Counted from the first letter of the stretch, positions 1 to 9,235 are shown. The stretch is 55,700 nt of DNA from Candidatus Omnitrophota bacterium (GCA_016783605.1 JADHWG010000006.1:1-55700), one strand, 5' to 3'. Notes: generated by a model from the sequence alone, not told the origin. Numbers and translations are program-made.

Positions 1-39
1 CGTGACTCTGTTCAATTCTTTTGCTATCATATCTTTGCT

Positions 40-110
40 CCTGTTGTTTTTCACCCTTTGGGTGAAGTGGCTTTACATCTAAAACCATTATAACAACAGG
101 GGCTTTTTTT
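40..110 (+). terminator. Terminator-like structured element (plus strand)
   Basis: CCTGTTGT at 40-47 pairs with ACAACAGG at 93-100, followed at once by GG-C-TTTTTTT (101-110). This is a stem with a U-run, as in an intrinsic terminator read on the plus strand. A second perfect hairpin, CACCC-TTT-GGGTG (52-64), sits inside the loop. The two-stem form could be a small RNA or a riboswitch terminator; I could not match it to a known class. Confidence 0.5.
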
Positions 111-148
111 GTTTACTACTTTCTATTCAGGATTCAGGGGGTTATTAG

Positions 149-385
149 TCTGTCGCAAAACATCTTTTTCTGTCATCCTCGCGAACAGACTGTGTCAAAA
201 GTCGGCGACACTTTCTAAAGTGGAGAGCCACTTCCATAAAAACGACTGAAAAAAGTTGTCATCCTCGCGGACGCGGGGATCTGTAGCATAAAGTGGAGTA
301 AATTTTAAAAAGAAACTGCAAAATTCCACTTTTGACACAGTCTGTTCGCGAGGATGACATTTTGGGGGCATTTTGCGACAGCCCC
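149..385. repeat. Composite MITE-like inverted repeat with nested arms
   Basis: The left end (GTCTGTCGCAAAACATC, then TGTCATCCTCGCGAACAGAC and a further CAGACTGTGTCAAAAGT) is the near-perfect reverse complement of the right end at about 328-385. A second motif, TCATCCTCGCGGACGCGG, lies in the middle (about 260). The outer ends match the element at 33897-34026, but here an inner unit bounded by CAGACTGTGTCAAAAGT arms appears to have inserted. There is no ORF inside, so it is non-autonomous. Confidence 0.7.
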
Positions 386-386
386 G

Positions 387-3300
387 TTATACCGCCCTCA
401 TCACCTCTCGTTCCATCTTATGTAGTCTGATCAGATCATTCCAATCCACAGGTCTTATCTTTATAAACAGCTTACCAGATAACGCGAAAAGCCCGACTTT
501 TTTAACCTTTTCAATTAAGTCCTCAGCCATGTCCTTCATCTCGCTTATGGATAATCCTGATATGGAAATAATGCCTTTTACCGCGTCTTTTCGTGCAAAC
601 GTAATATCATTTTCCACAACGCCCTTTCTGTCAGGCCGCGTTAAGTCAAACAGGTTAAACACTTTTATGCTTGCCGCGATACATTTTACAAGCGGTGTCG
701 GTGTACGGAATTTGCCTTGCTTAATTTCTCCCTCAAGATAAACCGTAAACGCTTTATCCGTTATGCCCGGTATCTCTTTAGCAAATGAATACACGATACT
801 GCGCCTTTTCATCTCATCATCGGAAGCTTTCCATTTGAACTGTTTATCTTCCAATCTGCCTAACAGTTTATTACGACCGGACTCATTGTCTTCAAAGATA
901 TAATACGTAATATTCCCCACATTGAACTCCACACTTTTTTTGTCCGCTTCAACGCGCACTCCTTGAACTTCGCGCATATATCCTGAAAATTCCTCAATAG
1001 AAACACCGGACACTTCGCTGTTTATAGGAAGACTGATCATTGCCGGTTTGCCGTCAAACAAATCCTGCGCGCTTGCTTTAAAAGCCTGTTCCAAAAGATC
1101 ATGAAGCGCCTTTTTTATTTCTTTTTCCTTTGCATCACTATCCAAACTCAACGGCTGAAGTTTTCCGTCGATATGTATGCCGGAAGCCACATCCCCGGTC
1201 ATCACCGGAACTTCCGGCATTTGGCTTGTGCTGAAGTCGCCGCGGTCAGAAGAACCTTGCGCATAATCTCGAATCATAGTATTATCAACATCAACAGGCA
1301 TTACAGAACTCGGAAGTATTATCCTGATTCCTTGCCTAATTGCTTTTATTTTCGAAAAATCTTCTGCCTTAACGAGTATTGCCAATAATTTGTCACCACG
1401 TAAAGCGCAATTGAGGTTTTGTTCTTTTCCGGTTGCTTCATCAATTACATTTGCCTCTATGTTAAACTCCATTGACCGTAATTCTAACTTTACTTTCTCC
1501 GGAGTTGAAGCATCACTCATTATCCGATCTACATTCACCAAACAACATTTCATATTTTTAACTGGTTTTGTTCCTGTTTTCGTTTCCACCTCAACATTTT
1601 CAATTTTTAAAACAGGTTCCCTTATGCTTTTTATGTATGCGTCTACGGCATTTTCATGTCTCTCATATTTCGAAGTAAATTCTAAAGCGTTTTTAATATA
1701 CGCATCTATTGCTTCTTCATGTTCGTGATATATTGCTGTTATTTCCTCTTCCGGCATTTCTGCCGTGACAAAGTCGCTGTGGTCAGAATCATCAGTAGAC
1801 ATATCAATATAACCGCTCGCAAGATAACCAAGTCCGCCTACTCTATTTTCAACGAATGTAGTAGCTGGGTTTAATATTTCGAATAACAGTTCATCATATC
1901 CAAATTCTTTTGAAAATTTGACGTTAAACTTTTTACCATCAGGAAAGATCAATGTTGCGGTTGTTCCTACCCCTAAGCGCGGCTCAATCCTCTCCCACTC
2001 CGAACGCAAAGTTTCCTTAAGTGTTTTCGCGACTTGCTCCTTGTCATATGTGTCGTAATCGACATTCAGCGCTTTAGTTCGATTAATTACAACCGGGCTT
2101 TTATCAAAAGGGAAAGAAGGCATCTCTGCCATATGAAAGTCATCGCGAGATCTATTTTTAAAGTAATTACGGCATATATTGCGGGCATTAATTGTATCTA
2201 CGAGTGCTTGTGAACTTGCATTTTTACTTGTGCCAGAATGCGCCGCAAACGCTTTCTTGGAAAATGCCGGTCTAATATCCTTTTCTGTCGCTACCCCATA
2301 CTCTAATCCTAAGACCTTAAACGCATTTACTACTTCGGGTTCTAACGATGCAGAAGTATCCATAGAATCAGTTGCATCGTCTTTTTCACCATTAGATAAA
2401 ATATTCGCCAAATATTTAAGAAAATGCATCACGCTTTGGGGATCATCAACCGTTATCAGAAACTCATATTCCATAATCATATTCTCAAACGCACCAGCTA
2501 CCTCTTCAGCAAAAGACGCGTCTAATTGTAATTCTGTTAACGTGGATCTAAACGCGCGTATAGCTCTTTTGTCATAGATCATTTGAACTATTTTTCCATC
2601 TCTTATTTCAATAAACGGAAGAAACACATGACCACCACTTTGCGACATTTTCTCGAGTATCTTTAGTGCTATAGTCCCGACTAATTTTTTGGCTTGAAGT
2701 TCACGTGTTCTATCTTCTTGAGTCGGAATAGTAAATTCCCGGGCTTTTTTCTGTTCTTGCTCGGAGAGTGATTGTGTTAGGTTTAATAAAAATTTTGTCA
2801 CACCTTGTTTGCTTCTAAAATCTACACCTCCCATTCTGTTTGCCACATTAATGTAATATGCTAAAGCCGCTGAGGCTAACTGGTCATTCATTCCTAACTG
2901 TGTCAATGTTTGTTCGACAAATTTGACGTGACCTCCACTACTAATGTATCGAGTCACTATTCCATTCTGAATTGTCATCATGGAAAGATAAGCGTTGCCA
3001 CTATTGCCCGCCATTTGTTCTAAAAGGTTGAGGGCTATTTTACCCATTGAAACAGGCCCCTCTTGTGCTTGTGCCTTTGCTTTTGAATCTGCCCCTGATA
3101 CAAAAGCTTTGGCCTGTTCTTTCTCTTCTTGTGACAAAACACTTACCAATTCAAGTAAAAATGCTTTAACATCTTGAGGATCATTTACCGTGAGCGTCTT
3201 TCCTCTATTCTTAACGCTGAGATTGAATTCATCCGCTACTCCCTCAGCATAAGACGTATCTAATTTTAATTCTTTCAACGTAGATTTAAACGCGTCTACA

Positions 3301-6300
3301 GCACTTTTGTCGTAAATCATTTGAACTATTTTTCCATCTCTTATTTCAATAAACGGAAGAAACACATGACCATCACCTTGCGACATTTTCTCGAGTATCT
3401 TTAGTGCTATAGTACCGACTAATTTTTTGGCTTGAAGTTCACGTGCTCTATCTTCTTGAGTCGGCATAGCAAATTGCTGGGCTTTTTTCTGTTCTTGCTT
3501 GGAGAGTGATCGTGTTAGATTTAATAAAAATTTTGTCACGCCTTGTTTGCTTCCTAAATCGACGCCTCTCATTTTTTCTGTCGTGTGTATGTAATAGAGA
3601 AGTGCTCCTGAAGCTAACTGGTCATTCATTCCTAACTGTGTCAATGTTTGTTCAACAAATCTGATGTGACGGCTATTACTAACATATTTAGTCACTATCC
3701 CATTTCGAATTGTCATCATGGGAAGTGAAGCGTTGCCACTATTGCCCGCCATTTGTTCTAAAAGGTTGAGAGCTATTTTACCCATCGCCTCATTACCGGT
3801 TAATCCTTGGGCTTTTTTGCTAAAAAATTGTTTAAATTTTCTCGGCATCACTGCCATGCGAAAGTCGTCATGGGCTGCCTCACCCTTTTTCGACATTTTT
3901 GCCGTATCAGATTGTTTGGAGAAAAAACGTTTCTCAATTTTATCAAGCACATCTTTTGCGACTGCTTCAGTTAACTTCGGATCTTTTCTGATATGTTTTA
4001 ATTTCACATCAGGATGTTTCAACATATTTTTTATTTCTTCTTTTTTGCTTTGTTTAATGTTTTTTAATCCTTCTTTTAAGATCGCCTCCAAATTTGTTAT
4101 TTTGACTTTATACTCGTTAACTTTCTTAATCCATCCTTTTTCAATCCAGGTTTCTAATTTAATGTCGTATTCGTCAAGCGCGTCTTGCAACTCTTTTTTT
4201 CCTAGAGTCCCGGGATTCGCGGCAAGATCTAGTTCATGAAATAAACTTTCAATGAATTTTTGGGTGTTACGTGTATAAGTAACATTTACACCATAGGTAT
4301 CTCTATATGAACCAATGAGCCATGGTATTTTAGATTCATTTTTACCGGTTATGACGTTAATAAAACGTGTGGATATGCCAAATTGTTCGTCACATATCTT
4401 CTTAAGTTTCGTTACATTTTTTTCGCCGATCTTATCTACCATAATGTTACGAAGATTAGTGCCATCCTCAAGTAAATCATTCAAAGAATGGGCTTCTAAG
4501 CCGTCATAGGTTTGTTTTGGCGCGCGCGTGTGCGCCATCCTGAAAAGCAAATCCTGAACCGCCTGATGTCCATTATAGGTTAATTTGTCGCAGTCAAATT
4601 CTACTATAACCGCGTTTTCAAAATTCGGATCATATGTTTCGTTTTCTTCTCTTGCGGCGTATACCATTTTATCGTCTATCTCGCCTATTTTTTCATAAAA
4701 TTCAGAATCCGGTTTTTCGTGGGTTAATCTGAGATATCCTCCGGGAACCATTAAAACTATGCCTTTTTTCGCGTCAGTTTCTAAAGCTGTTCTGACGTCA
4801 ACTGATAGTTCCAAAAGATTCTTGCCGCTTTGGGTGCCGGTTATTCCCATTTCTGAAAGCACATGACGCGGGGTAATGTTTGAATTTAATATGCTTGTCT
4901 CCACCATCGTTTCCATTCGGCTTTTGCCTCCGGAAAGCAGGTGAAAATACGGGTTTTCCGTATCTATGGTATCCATGCGCGGCATTACCTCTATATAGGA
5001 ATAACCTTTATTTTTAAACATGCTCTTTAAGTTGTCTGTGTGAAATCCGCCGGTAACAAGAATTGTTACGTTTTTATTCTCTTTTTTGAGTTTTGATTCC
5101 ATGTTTTTTATGAAAGCGTTATCTCTTTTAAGGGAATACGCGTAGAACTTTTCCATATTTTTTCTGAATGAATCGAGTTTTGTTATGTTGTCGATATTCC
5201 CGCTTTCGCGGGAATGACAATAGAGGGGGCGGGAATGACAGTTGGTGAGGGAATGATGTTGAAAAAAATTCAGAAAATTTTGGGTATTAAAACCGGCTTT
5301 ATTCGCTCTGTAATAGTCATAGTCTTCCTTAATAAGGGCGACACTAAACATGTTTTTCATAATTTGAAGGTTTTTATCCAAAGTAAAAAGCGTTTTTTGA
5401 TCATCTGTTTTAAGCAGGCTTTTCATTAACGCGCTTTCAAGCGTTCTTATTTCTTTAAAAAGCTTAACTTTATCTATGCTTTCGTATTTCTTCACATATT
5501 CGGAGTATTTAACTACGTTGGGGAGACTTGCGAAATCCACATTCGCGAAACGCGCTTTTTTAAACAAATATCCGTAAAAGTCTTCACTCGTAATGTTCTC
5601 TTTCTTAAAATCTATGGTCACTTTTACAAGGCGTTCCATTTCAAGCCGGGAGAGTTTAGACTCAAGTTTGCCGATGAGAATAGAGCGTTCGGTATTCGCT
5701 TCCTTAAAGTCTATTCCGTCTTCTTGTTTTAGAATCTCTGTTAGGGAGGTTATGTTGCTAAAAGATGTCTTTTCAATTCCCGAAACTTTCGCTTTATCAG
5801 TAAGCGTCTTTACATACTCTTTCAGATCTAGATCTTTTTCTCTATATGCTTTTATTGTTTCGTCAAGTTCCGCAAGACCGGGAGAATAGATCTTTCGTTT
5901 AAAATTGTTTATTATGTGGGTTAAAAGGCTGAGATATTTATCCGCTTCTTCTTTATGCTGAAGCGATTTTTTGTAGGCGTTTAGATTTGACATATACAGC
6001 TTCTCATTTTCTATCCCGAAAAGCTTTGTTTCAGCAGGGTTATTTATGGCAAAAAATTCAGCCCCGCTCACTCTGCCTTCTTTTACAAAATAATTGCTGA
6101 CTCTTTTTCGTATATTTGGATCTTCTATTTTCGTAAAAACGGATAGATCATAATTACCCTTGCCTCCCTCAAGCATAACAAGATCGACTTTGTAACTATC
6201 CGACAAATGATCAATAATACTCGCGATAGAATGCTGTGCTGAATAGTTGCAGTGAGCGTCCTGGATATGTATTACCGTGTTATCTCCGGTTCCTTGAACT

Positions 6301-6500
6301 CTATCCTTGATTTCCCCAAAGGAAAGAGGAATTTGCATATCCTGGACACTAAAATTAGGCGCGGGAAGACCGGGACTGACTGCCATAGCAGATTCCACAA
6401 GAATATTCGCGCCCAGCGCGTTAAACAAAAAAGACCATAAAGTGACAAGACAAATTAAACTTCTAAACGGCCTTTTTACCATTTTGGTATTGCGATTCAT
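387..6500 (-). CDS. Giant exported multidomain protein with Tiki/ChaN-like N-terminus and repeated modules
   Basis: This is a 2037-residue protein of unknown function. Residues 1-40 form a Sec-type signal (basic start, hydrophobic SLICLVTLWSFLFNALG, cleavage-like SAMA), so it should act outside the cytoplasm. Residues about 70-500 contain HIQDAHCNYSAQ (~78-89), MLEGGKG (~109) and GGFHTD (~481); their spacing resembles the ChaN/TraB/EreA (Tiki) hydrolase-like fold, a tentative match. Residues about 905-1375 hold four tandem modules of ~115 residues in A-B-A-B order. A short motif, DF-x2-(A/S)-x-MP, recurs at about 875, 1450, 1572 and 1751 and separates the later domains. A repeat-derived stretch (CHSRESGN, ~425) is translated in frame. 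The start is supported by GGAGG upstream and by a promoter at 6560-6588. Confidence 0.85.
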   Translation of the reverse strand: MNRNTKMVKRPFRSLICLVTLWSFLFNALGANILVESAMAVSPGLPAPNFSVQDMQIPLSFGEIKDRVQGTGDNTVIHIQDAHCNYSAQHSIASIIDHLSDSYKVDLVMLEGGKGNYDLSVFTKIEDPNIRKRVSNYFVKEGRVSGAEFFAINNPAETKLFGIENEKLYMSNLNAYKKSLQHKEEADKYLSLLTHIINNFKRKIYSPGLAELDETIKAYREKDLDLKEYVKTLTDKAKVSGIEKTSFSNITSLTEILKQEDGIDFKEANTERSILIGKLESKLSRLEMERLVKVTIDFKKENITSEDFYGYLFKKARFANVDFASLPNVVKYSEYVKKYESIDKVKLFKEIRTLESALMKSLLKTDDQKTLFTLDKNLQIMKNMFSVALIKEDYDYYRANKAGFNTQNFLNFFQHHSLTNCHSRPLYCHSRESGNIDNITKLDSFRKNMEKFYAYSLKRDNAFIKNMESKLKKENKNVTILVTGGFHTDNLKSMFKNKGYSYIEVMPRMDTIDTENPYFHLLSGGKSRMETMVETSILNSNITPRHVLSEMGITGTQSGKNLLELSVDVRTALETDAKKGIVLMVPGGYLRLTHEKPDSEFYEKIGEIDDKMVYAAREENETYDPNFENAVIVEFDCDKLTYNGHQAVQDLLFRMAHTRAPKQTYDGLEAHSLNDLLEDGTNLRNIMVDKIGEKNVTKLKKICDEQFGISTRFINVITGKNESKIPWLIGSYRDTYGVNVTYTRNTQKFIESLFHELDLAANPGTLGKKELQDALDEYDIKLETWIEKGWIKKVNEYKVKITNLEAILKEGLKNIKQSKKEEIKNMLKHPDVKLKHIRKDPKLTEAVAKDVLDKIEKRFFSKQSDTAKMSKKGEAAHDDFRMAVMPRKFKQFFSKKAQGLTGNEAMGKIALNLLEQMAGNSGNASLPMMTIRNGIVTKYVSNSRHIRFVEQTLTQLGMNDQLASGALLYYIHTTEKMRGVDLGSKQGVTKFLLNLTRSLSKQEQKKAQQFAMPTQEDRARELQAKKLVGTIALKILEKMSQGDGHVFLPFIEIRDGKIVQMIYDKSAVDAFKSTLKELKLDTSYAEGVADEFNLSVKNRGKTLTVNDPQDVKAFLLELVSVLSQEEKEQAKAFVSGADSKAKAQAQEGPVSMGKIALNLLEQMAGNSGNAYLSMMTIQNGIVTRYISSGGHVKFVEQTLTQLGMNDQLASAALAYYINVANRMGGVDFRSKQGVTKFLLNLTQSLSEQEQKKAREFTIPTQEDRTRELQAKKLVGTIALKILEKMSQSGGHVFLPFIEIRDGKIVQMIYDKRAIRAFRSTLTELQLDASFAEEVAGAFENMIMEYEFLITVDDPQSVMHFLKYLANILSNGEKDDATDSMDTSASLEPEVVNAFKVLGLEYGVATEKDIRPAFSKKAFAAHSGTSKNASSQALVDTINARNICRNYFKNRSRDDFHMAEMPSFPFDKSPVVINRTKALNVDYDTYDKEQVAKTLKETLRSEWERIEPRLGVGTTATLIFPDGKKFNVKFSKEFGYDELLFEILNPATTFVENRVGGLGYLASGYIDMSTDDSDHSDFVTAEMPEEEITAIYHEHEEAIDAYIKNALEFTSKYERHENAVDAYIKSIREPVLKIENVEVETKTGTKPVKNMKCCLVNVDRIMSDASTPEKVKLELRSMEFNIEANVIDEATGKEQNLNCALRGDKLLAILVKAEDFSKIKAIRQGIRIILPSSVMPVDVDNTMIRDYAQGSSDRGDFSTSQMPEVPVMTGDVASGIHIDGKLQPLSLDSDAKEKEIKKALHDLLEQAFKASAQDLFDGKPAMISLPINSEVSGVSIEEFSGYMREVQGVRVEADKKSVEFNVGNITYYIFEDNESGRNKLLGRLEDKQFKWKASDDEMKRRSIVYSFAKEIPGITDKAFTVYLEGEIKQGKFRTPTPLVKCIAASIKVFNLFDLTRPDRKGVVENDITFARKDAVKGIISISGLSISEMKDMAEDLIEKVKKVGLFALSGKLFIKIRPVDWNDLIRLHKMEREVMRAV
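5194..5246. repeat. Palindromic repeat translated inside the giant gene
   Basis: ATTCCCGC-TTTC-GCGGGAAT (5196-5215) is a perfect hairpin followed by a partial second copy, GCGGGAATGACA (5229-5240). It is read in frame as part of the giant protein and yields the peptides CHSRPLY and CHSRESGN, a typical translation of intergenic 'GCGGGAATGACA' repeats. Confidence 0.75.
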
Positions 6501-6559
6501 GTTCGATCCTCCATATTTTACGATTATCTTTATTTTTCTTGCACTAACAACATTGGGTT

Positions 6560-6588
6560 ATAATATCACACGTTAAAAAGCATGTCAA
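6560..6588 (-). promoter_or_regulatory. Sigma-70-like promoter of the giant gene
   Basis: On the minus strand TTGACA (6583-6588) is followed after exactly 17 bases by TATTAT (6560-6565). The start codon at 6500 lies about 60 bases downstream and has its own GGAGG. This gives an independent transcription unit for the giant gene. Confidence 0.65.
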
Positions 6589-6654
6589 ACAAAGCTTTCT
6601 GGCTTTTTTGACACTTAACGTCTATTCCGCTTAAAGATTTTGATATTGAAGGAA

Positions 6655-7953
6655 TCAAATGAGGGATAATTTTTTCACGAATTTGTTAAAAAGGGCTACC
6701 GGGATAAAATATATGTCTTTGCCCTCTTTGCGTATTTTGCAAGAAATATCTTTCGTAACAACCACAGCTCTTCTTATACGCTTGTGTGTCTTAAAGAAAG
6801 AAATAAAACTCTTAGGTATTATCGGTCTGCCCTTATTTTGCCACTTAACTTCGATTGGTATTAATTCATCGTTTCCTTCCAATATAAAATCGATTTCCGT
6901 ACCAATCTTTGTCCGCCAAAAATAGACATTGTACGGAATGGGTTTATACTTGATCAACTCACTAAAAATAAAATTTTCTACATAGGCGCCCAAATTTGAT
7001 CGATATTTGATTTGCCCAAAATTTCCCAAAATAAAATTGATAATTCCGCTATCTAACAAGTAAATCTTCGGCATTTTGCTAATTTCTGTTCTTTTGTTAG
7101 AGCAGAAAGGATTCAACACTTTTATAATAAAAGTTTGTTCCAAGATGTTCAAATTTTTCAATACTTGACGCCGATCTATTTTGAGAGTGTTAGATAATCC
7201 ATTTACATTAAGCAAATTGCCTATTTGTGAAGCCAAAATTTTTAGAAGATTATTATACGCTGATATATCTTCGCCCTTAATGAGAGCCTTAATGTCTTTC
7301 TGAATATAAGAATTGTAAATATCCTGCAATTCTTCTATTTTCTCTGTTTTACTATGAAGTAATGCCACTTTGGGATAGCCACCAAACAGAAAATATTCTT
7401 TAAGATAAGCATTGTTATAAGTATCAACTACGGCAGATGAAATGTTTTTGAAATCAAGTTTTTCATACCTCGCGTATTCATCCTTACTTTTAAATCTAAG
7501 ATACTCCTCAAAACTTAACGGATACAAATTGTAAACTTTTTTTCTTCCGGCAAGTGATTCCTTCAGATGTTTTTGAATCTCCATAGATGCTGAACCGGAT
7601 GCCAAAATTTTAACATGGGGAAAAAGATCATAAATAACCTTAAACAATTTCGTCGCGTTTTTTATATAATGAAACTCATCAATGATTAGAAACAACTTAT
7701 GCTTTCTAATATCTACCCCATTACTCCGCAGATAAGATTCTAAGGTGTCAATATCCTGACAAATATTCAAGTGTTTTACATCCTCTAAATCGAAATAAAA
7801 AAGTTTGTCACTTTCGGGAATGGTTTTCTTATACATGTTCATCAGAGTGGTTTTCCCAACCTGGCGGCTTCCCATGATAATGTTGATGCGATTGTGCTTA
7901 AAACCCTTCTTTAATTTATCCAAAAGCAATCTGTCAACGTATTTTTTACTCAT
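6655..7953 (-). CDS. AAA ATPase with C-terminal DUF4143 domain
   Basis: This 432-residue protein belongs to the archaeal/bacterial AAA_14 plus DUF4143 family, whose cellular role is not established. The Walker A motif is GSRQVGKTTLM (~28-38) and Walker B is FLIIDEFHY (~88-96), followed by an arginine-rich sensor region. The C-terminal part (~300-410) has the DUF4143 features ending in EIDFIL...IPIEVKW, a pattern like PD-(D/E)xK nuclease-type folds. The full length matches the family. It is monocistronic: its own promoter lies at 7987-8015 and GGAG precedes the start. Copies of this family are often mobile or accessory, and the gene lacks any functional link to its neighbours. Confidence 0.9.
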   Translation of the reverse strand: MSKKYVDRLLLDKLKKGFKHNRINIIMGSRQVGKTTLMNMYKKTIPESDKLFYFDLEDVKHLNICQDIDTLESYLRSNGVDIRKHKLFLIIDEFHYIKNATKLFKVIYDLFPHVKILASGSASMEIQKHLKESLAGRKKVYNLYPLSFEEYLRFKSKDEYARYEKLDFKNISSAVVDTYNNAYLKEYFLFGGYPKVALLHSKTEKIEELQDIYNSYIQKDIKALIKGEDISAYNNLLKILASQIGNLLNVNGLSNTLKIDRRQVLKNLNILEQTFIIKVLNPFCSNKRTEISKMPKIYLLDSGIINFILGNFGQIKYRSNLGAYVENFIFSELIKYKPIPYNVYFWRTKIGTEIDFILEGNDELIPIEVKWQNKGRPIIPKSFISFFKTHKRIRRAVVVTKDISCKIRKEGKDIYFIPVALFNKFVKKLSLI

Positions 7954-7986
7954 ATTATTATGCTCCTTTACCGCCTATGTAAAAAA

Positions 7987-8015
7987 AGTATACATTATTT
8001 TGACACTTTTGTCAA
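7987..8015 (-). promoter_or_regulatory. Promoter of the AAA/DUF4143 gene with overlapping dyad
   Basis: On the minus strand TTGACA (8010-8015), a 17-base spacer, then TATACT (7987-7992): a near-consensus sigma-70 promoter. The palindrome TGACA-CTTT-TGTCA (8001-8014) overlaps the -35 box and is a possible operator. The start codon is about 34 bases downstream of the -10. Confidence 0.7.
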
Positions 8016-8063
8016 TTTAGTATGAAACTTACCTTCTCACTTAGGACTTGAAGAGAAGACGAA

Positions 8064-8996
8064 TTATCCTAACACCATACCGTATTTGAGGTTACGACCT
8101 TTGAGGAATTCTTTCGCGGGCATGATTTTTTTGCCTTCGAGTTGCAGGCGAATTATTCGGATATTCTTATCTCCGGCACTTACAAGAAATGATTTATCAC
8201 TGCAAATGGTTCCCGGAATGTGTGATTTGCCTTCTGAATCAACAACTTCTGCTTTGAATATTTTTAAGACCTTCCCATCAAGATGTGTAAACGCCCCCGG
8301 CCAAGGTTTTAAGCCTTTGATCTTTCTATTGATTTCTTCGGCGGGATTTGCCCAATCAATTTTTCCTTCTTCTTTCTTAATTTTAGGTGCGTACGTTGCC
8401 TCTTGTTCGTTTTGCGCACAACGCGTTTCTTTCCCATTCGCTATTTCACTCAGTGTTTTTATCATAAGATCAGCGCCTTCGGAGGAAAGCCGGAGAGAAA
8501 GCGCTTCGACGTCTTCAGTCTCAGATATTTTTACCTCTGTTTGCGCGATCATGTCACCGGCGTCCATACGCTCATTCATAACGATTATGGTATTGCCGGT
8601 TTTGTTTTCTCCGGCAAGCACCGCTCTTTGGATAGGCGCGGCACCTCTATATTTTGGGAGAAGTGACGGGTGGAGGTTTATGCAATATTTTTGGGGAATT
8701 TGCAGGATTTCTTTTGCAAGAATTTGTCCATAATCTACGACAATAAAAATATCCGAATCTATTTTTTTTAGATTCTCTATAAAATTGTTATCGGAGACCT
8801 TTTCAGGTTGAAAGATCGGAACTTCCGGACGATTTTCCTGAATAAACGTTTTTATCGGTTGCCGCGCGATTTTCCAGCCGCGTCCTTTTTTTCTATCCGG
8901 CTGTGTTACAACCGCCAAAAGGTTATGGTTGCTCTCAATAAGTTTCTTTAACGTCGCCAGTGCGAAATTGCCTGTTCCGAAAAATATAATGTTCAT
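8064..8996 (-). CDS. fmt: Methionyl-tRNA formyltransferase
   Basis: It transfers a formyl group from 10-formyl-THF to initiator Met-tRNA in the cytoplasm. The 310 residues match the family length. The N-terminal Rossmann-like domain begins with IIFFGTGNFALATLKKL; the signature SLLPKYRGAAPIQRA (~110-124) carries the folate-binding and catalytic region, with the essential Asn-His-Asp set visible as INLHPS and MDAGDMI. The C-terminal OB-like domain starts near residue 205 (KIDWANPAEEI). GGAG lies 8 bases before the ATG. It follows priA in the same direction; the usual partner def (peptide deformylase) is not between them. Confidence 0.96.
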   Translation of the reverse strand: MNIIFFGTGNFALATLKKLIESNHNLLAVVTQPDRKKGRGWKIARQPIKTFIQENRPEVPIFQPEKVSDNNFIENLKKIDSDIFIVVDYGQILAKEILQIPQKYCINLHPSLLPKYRGAAPIQRAVLAGENKTGNTIIVMNERMDAGDMIAQTEVKISETEDVEALSLRLSSEGADLMIKTLSEIANGKETRCAQNEQEATYAPKIKKEEGKIDWANPAEEINRKIKGLKPWPGAFTHLDGKVLKIFKAEVVDSEGKSHIPGTICSDKSFLVSAGDKNIRIIRLQLEGKKIMPAKEFLKGRNLKYGMVLG

Positions 8997-9019
8997 GTTT
9001 GGTTCTCCCGTTTTAATGA

Positions 9020-9235
9020 TAACGGACAGGCACAGGGGTCTGTCCCTTGTATATTATCACAATTCAGGTAACAATATACACCCCCTATTCAAAATCAACT
9101 ATCGATTTTATAAAGGCACGATTCGTAAGGATAAGGGCACGGCATGCCGTGCCCCTACGTATTTCAAATTAACTCCCAATTTGTTACCTAAATTGTAATA
9201 ATATACACCTACGAACGACCAATGACCATTCACCA
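9020..9235. repeat. Repeat-filled spacer between priA and fmt
   Basis: It contains the hairpin GGACAGGCACAGGGGTCTGTCC (9023-9045, imperfect) and then a longer inverted repeat. CACAATTCAGGTAACAATAT (9058-9077) is mirrored by GTTACCTAAATTGTAATAAT (9182-9201), with the palindrome GGGCACGGCATGCCGTGCCC (9135-9154) at its centre. The central ~100 bases recur at about 13304-13380 and 24852-24950. No gene is present. Confidence 0.75.

Larger units (their letters stand above)
1..386. other. Gene-free window edge: hairpin plus nested inverted repeat
   Basis: I see no credible gene here. The segment holds a terminator-like structure at 40-110 and a composite inverted-repeat element at about 149-385, both listed separately. 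The stop codon of the giant minus-strand gene lies at 387, so this is its 3' flank. Any plus-strand gene feeding the hairpin at 40-110 would lie left of the window. Confidence 0.7.

Noticed and set aside
373-6576. Many plus-strand reading frames of 60-170 codons opposite the giant gene and other genes
   Set aside because: They lie antisense to genes with clear domains, lack ribosome-binding sites and give no recognisable proteins.
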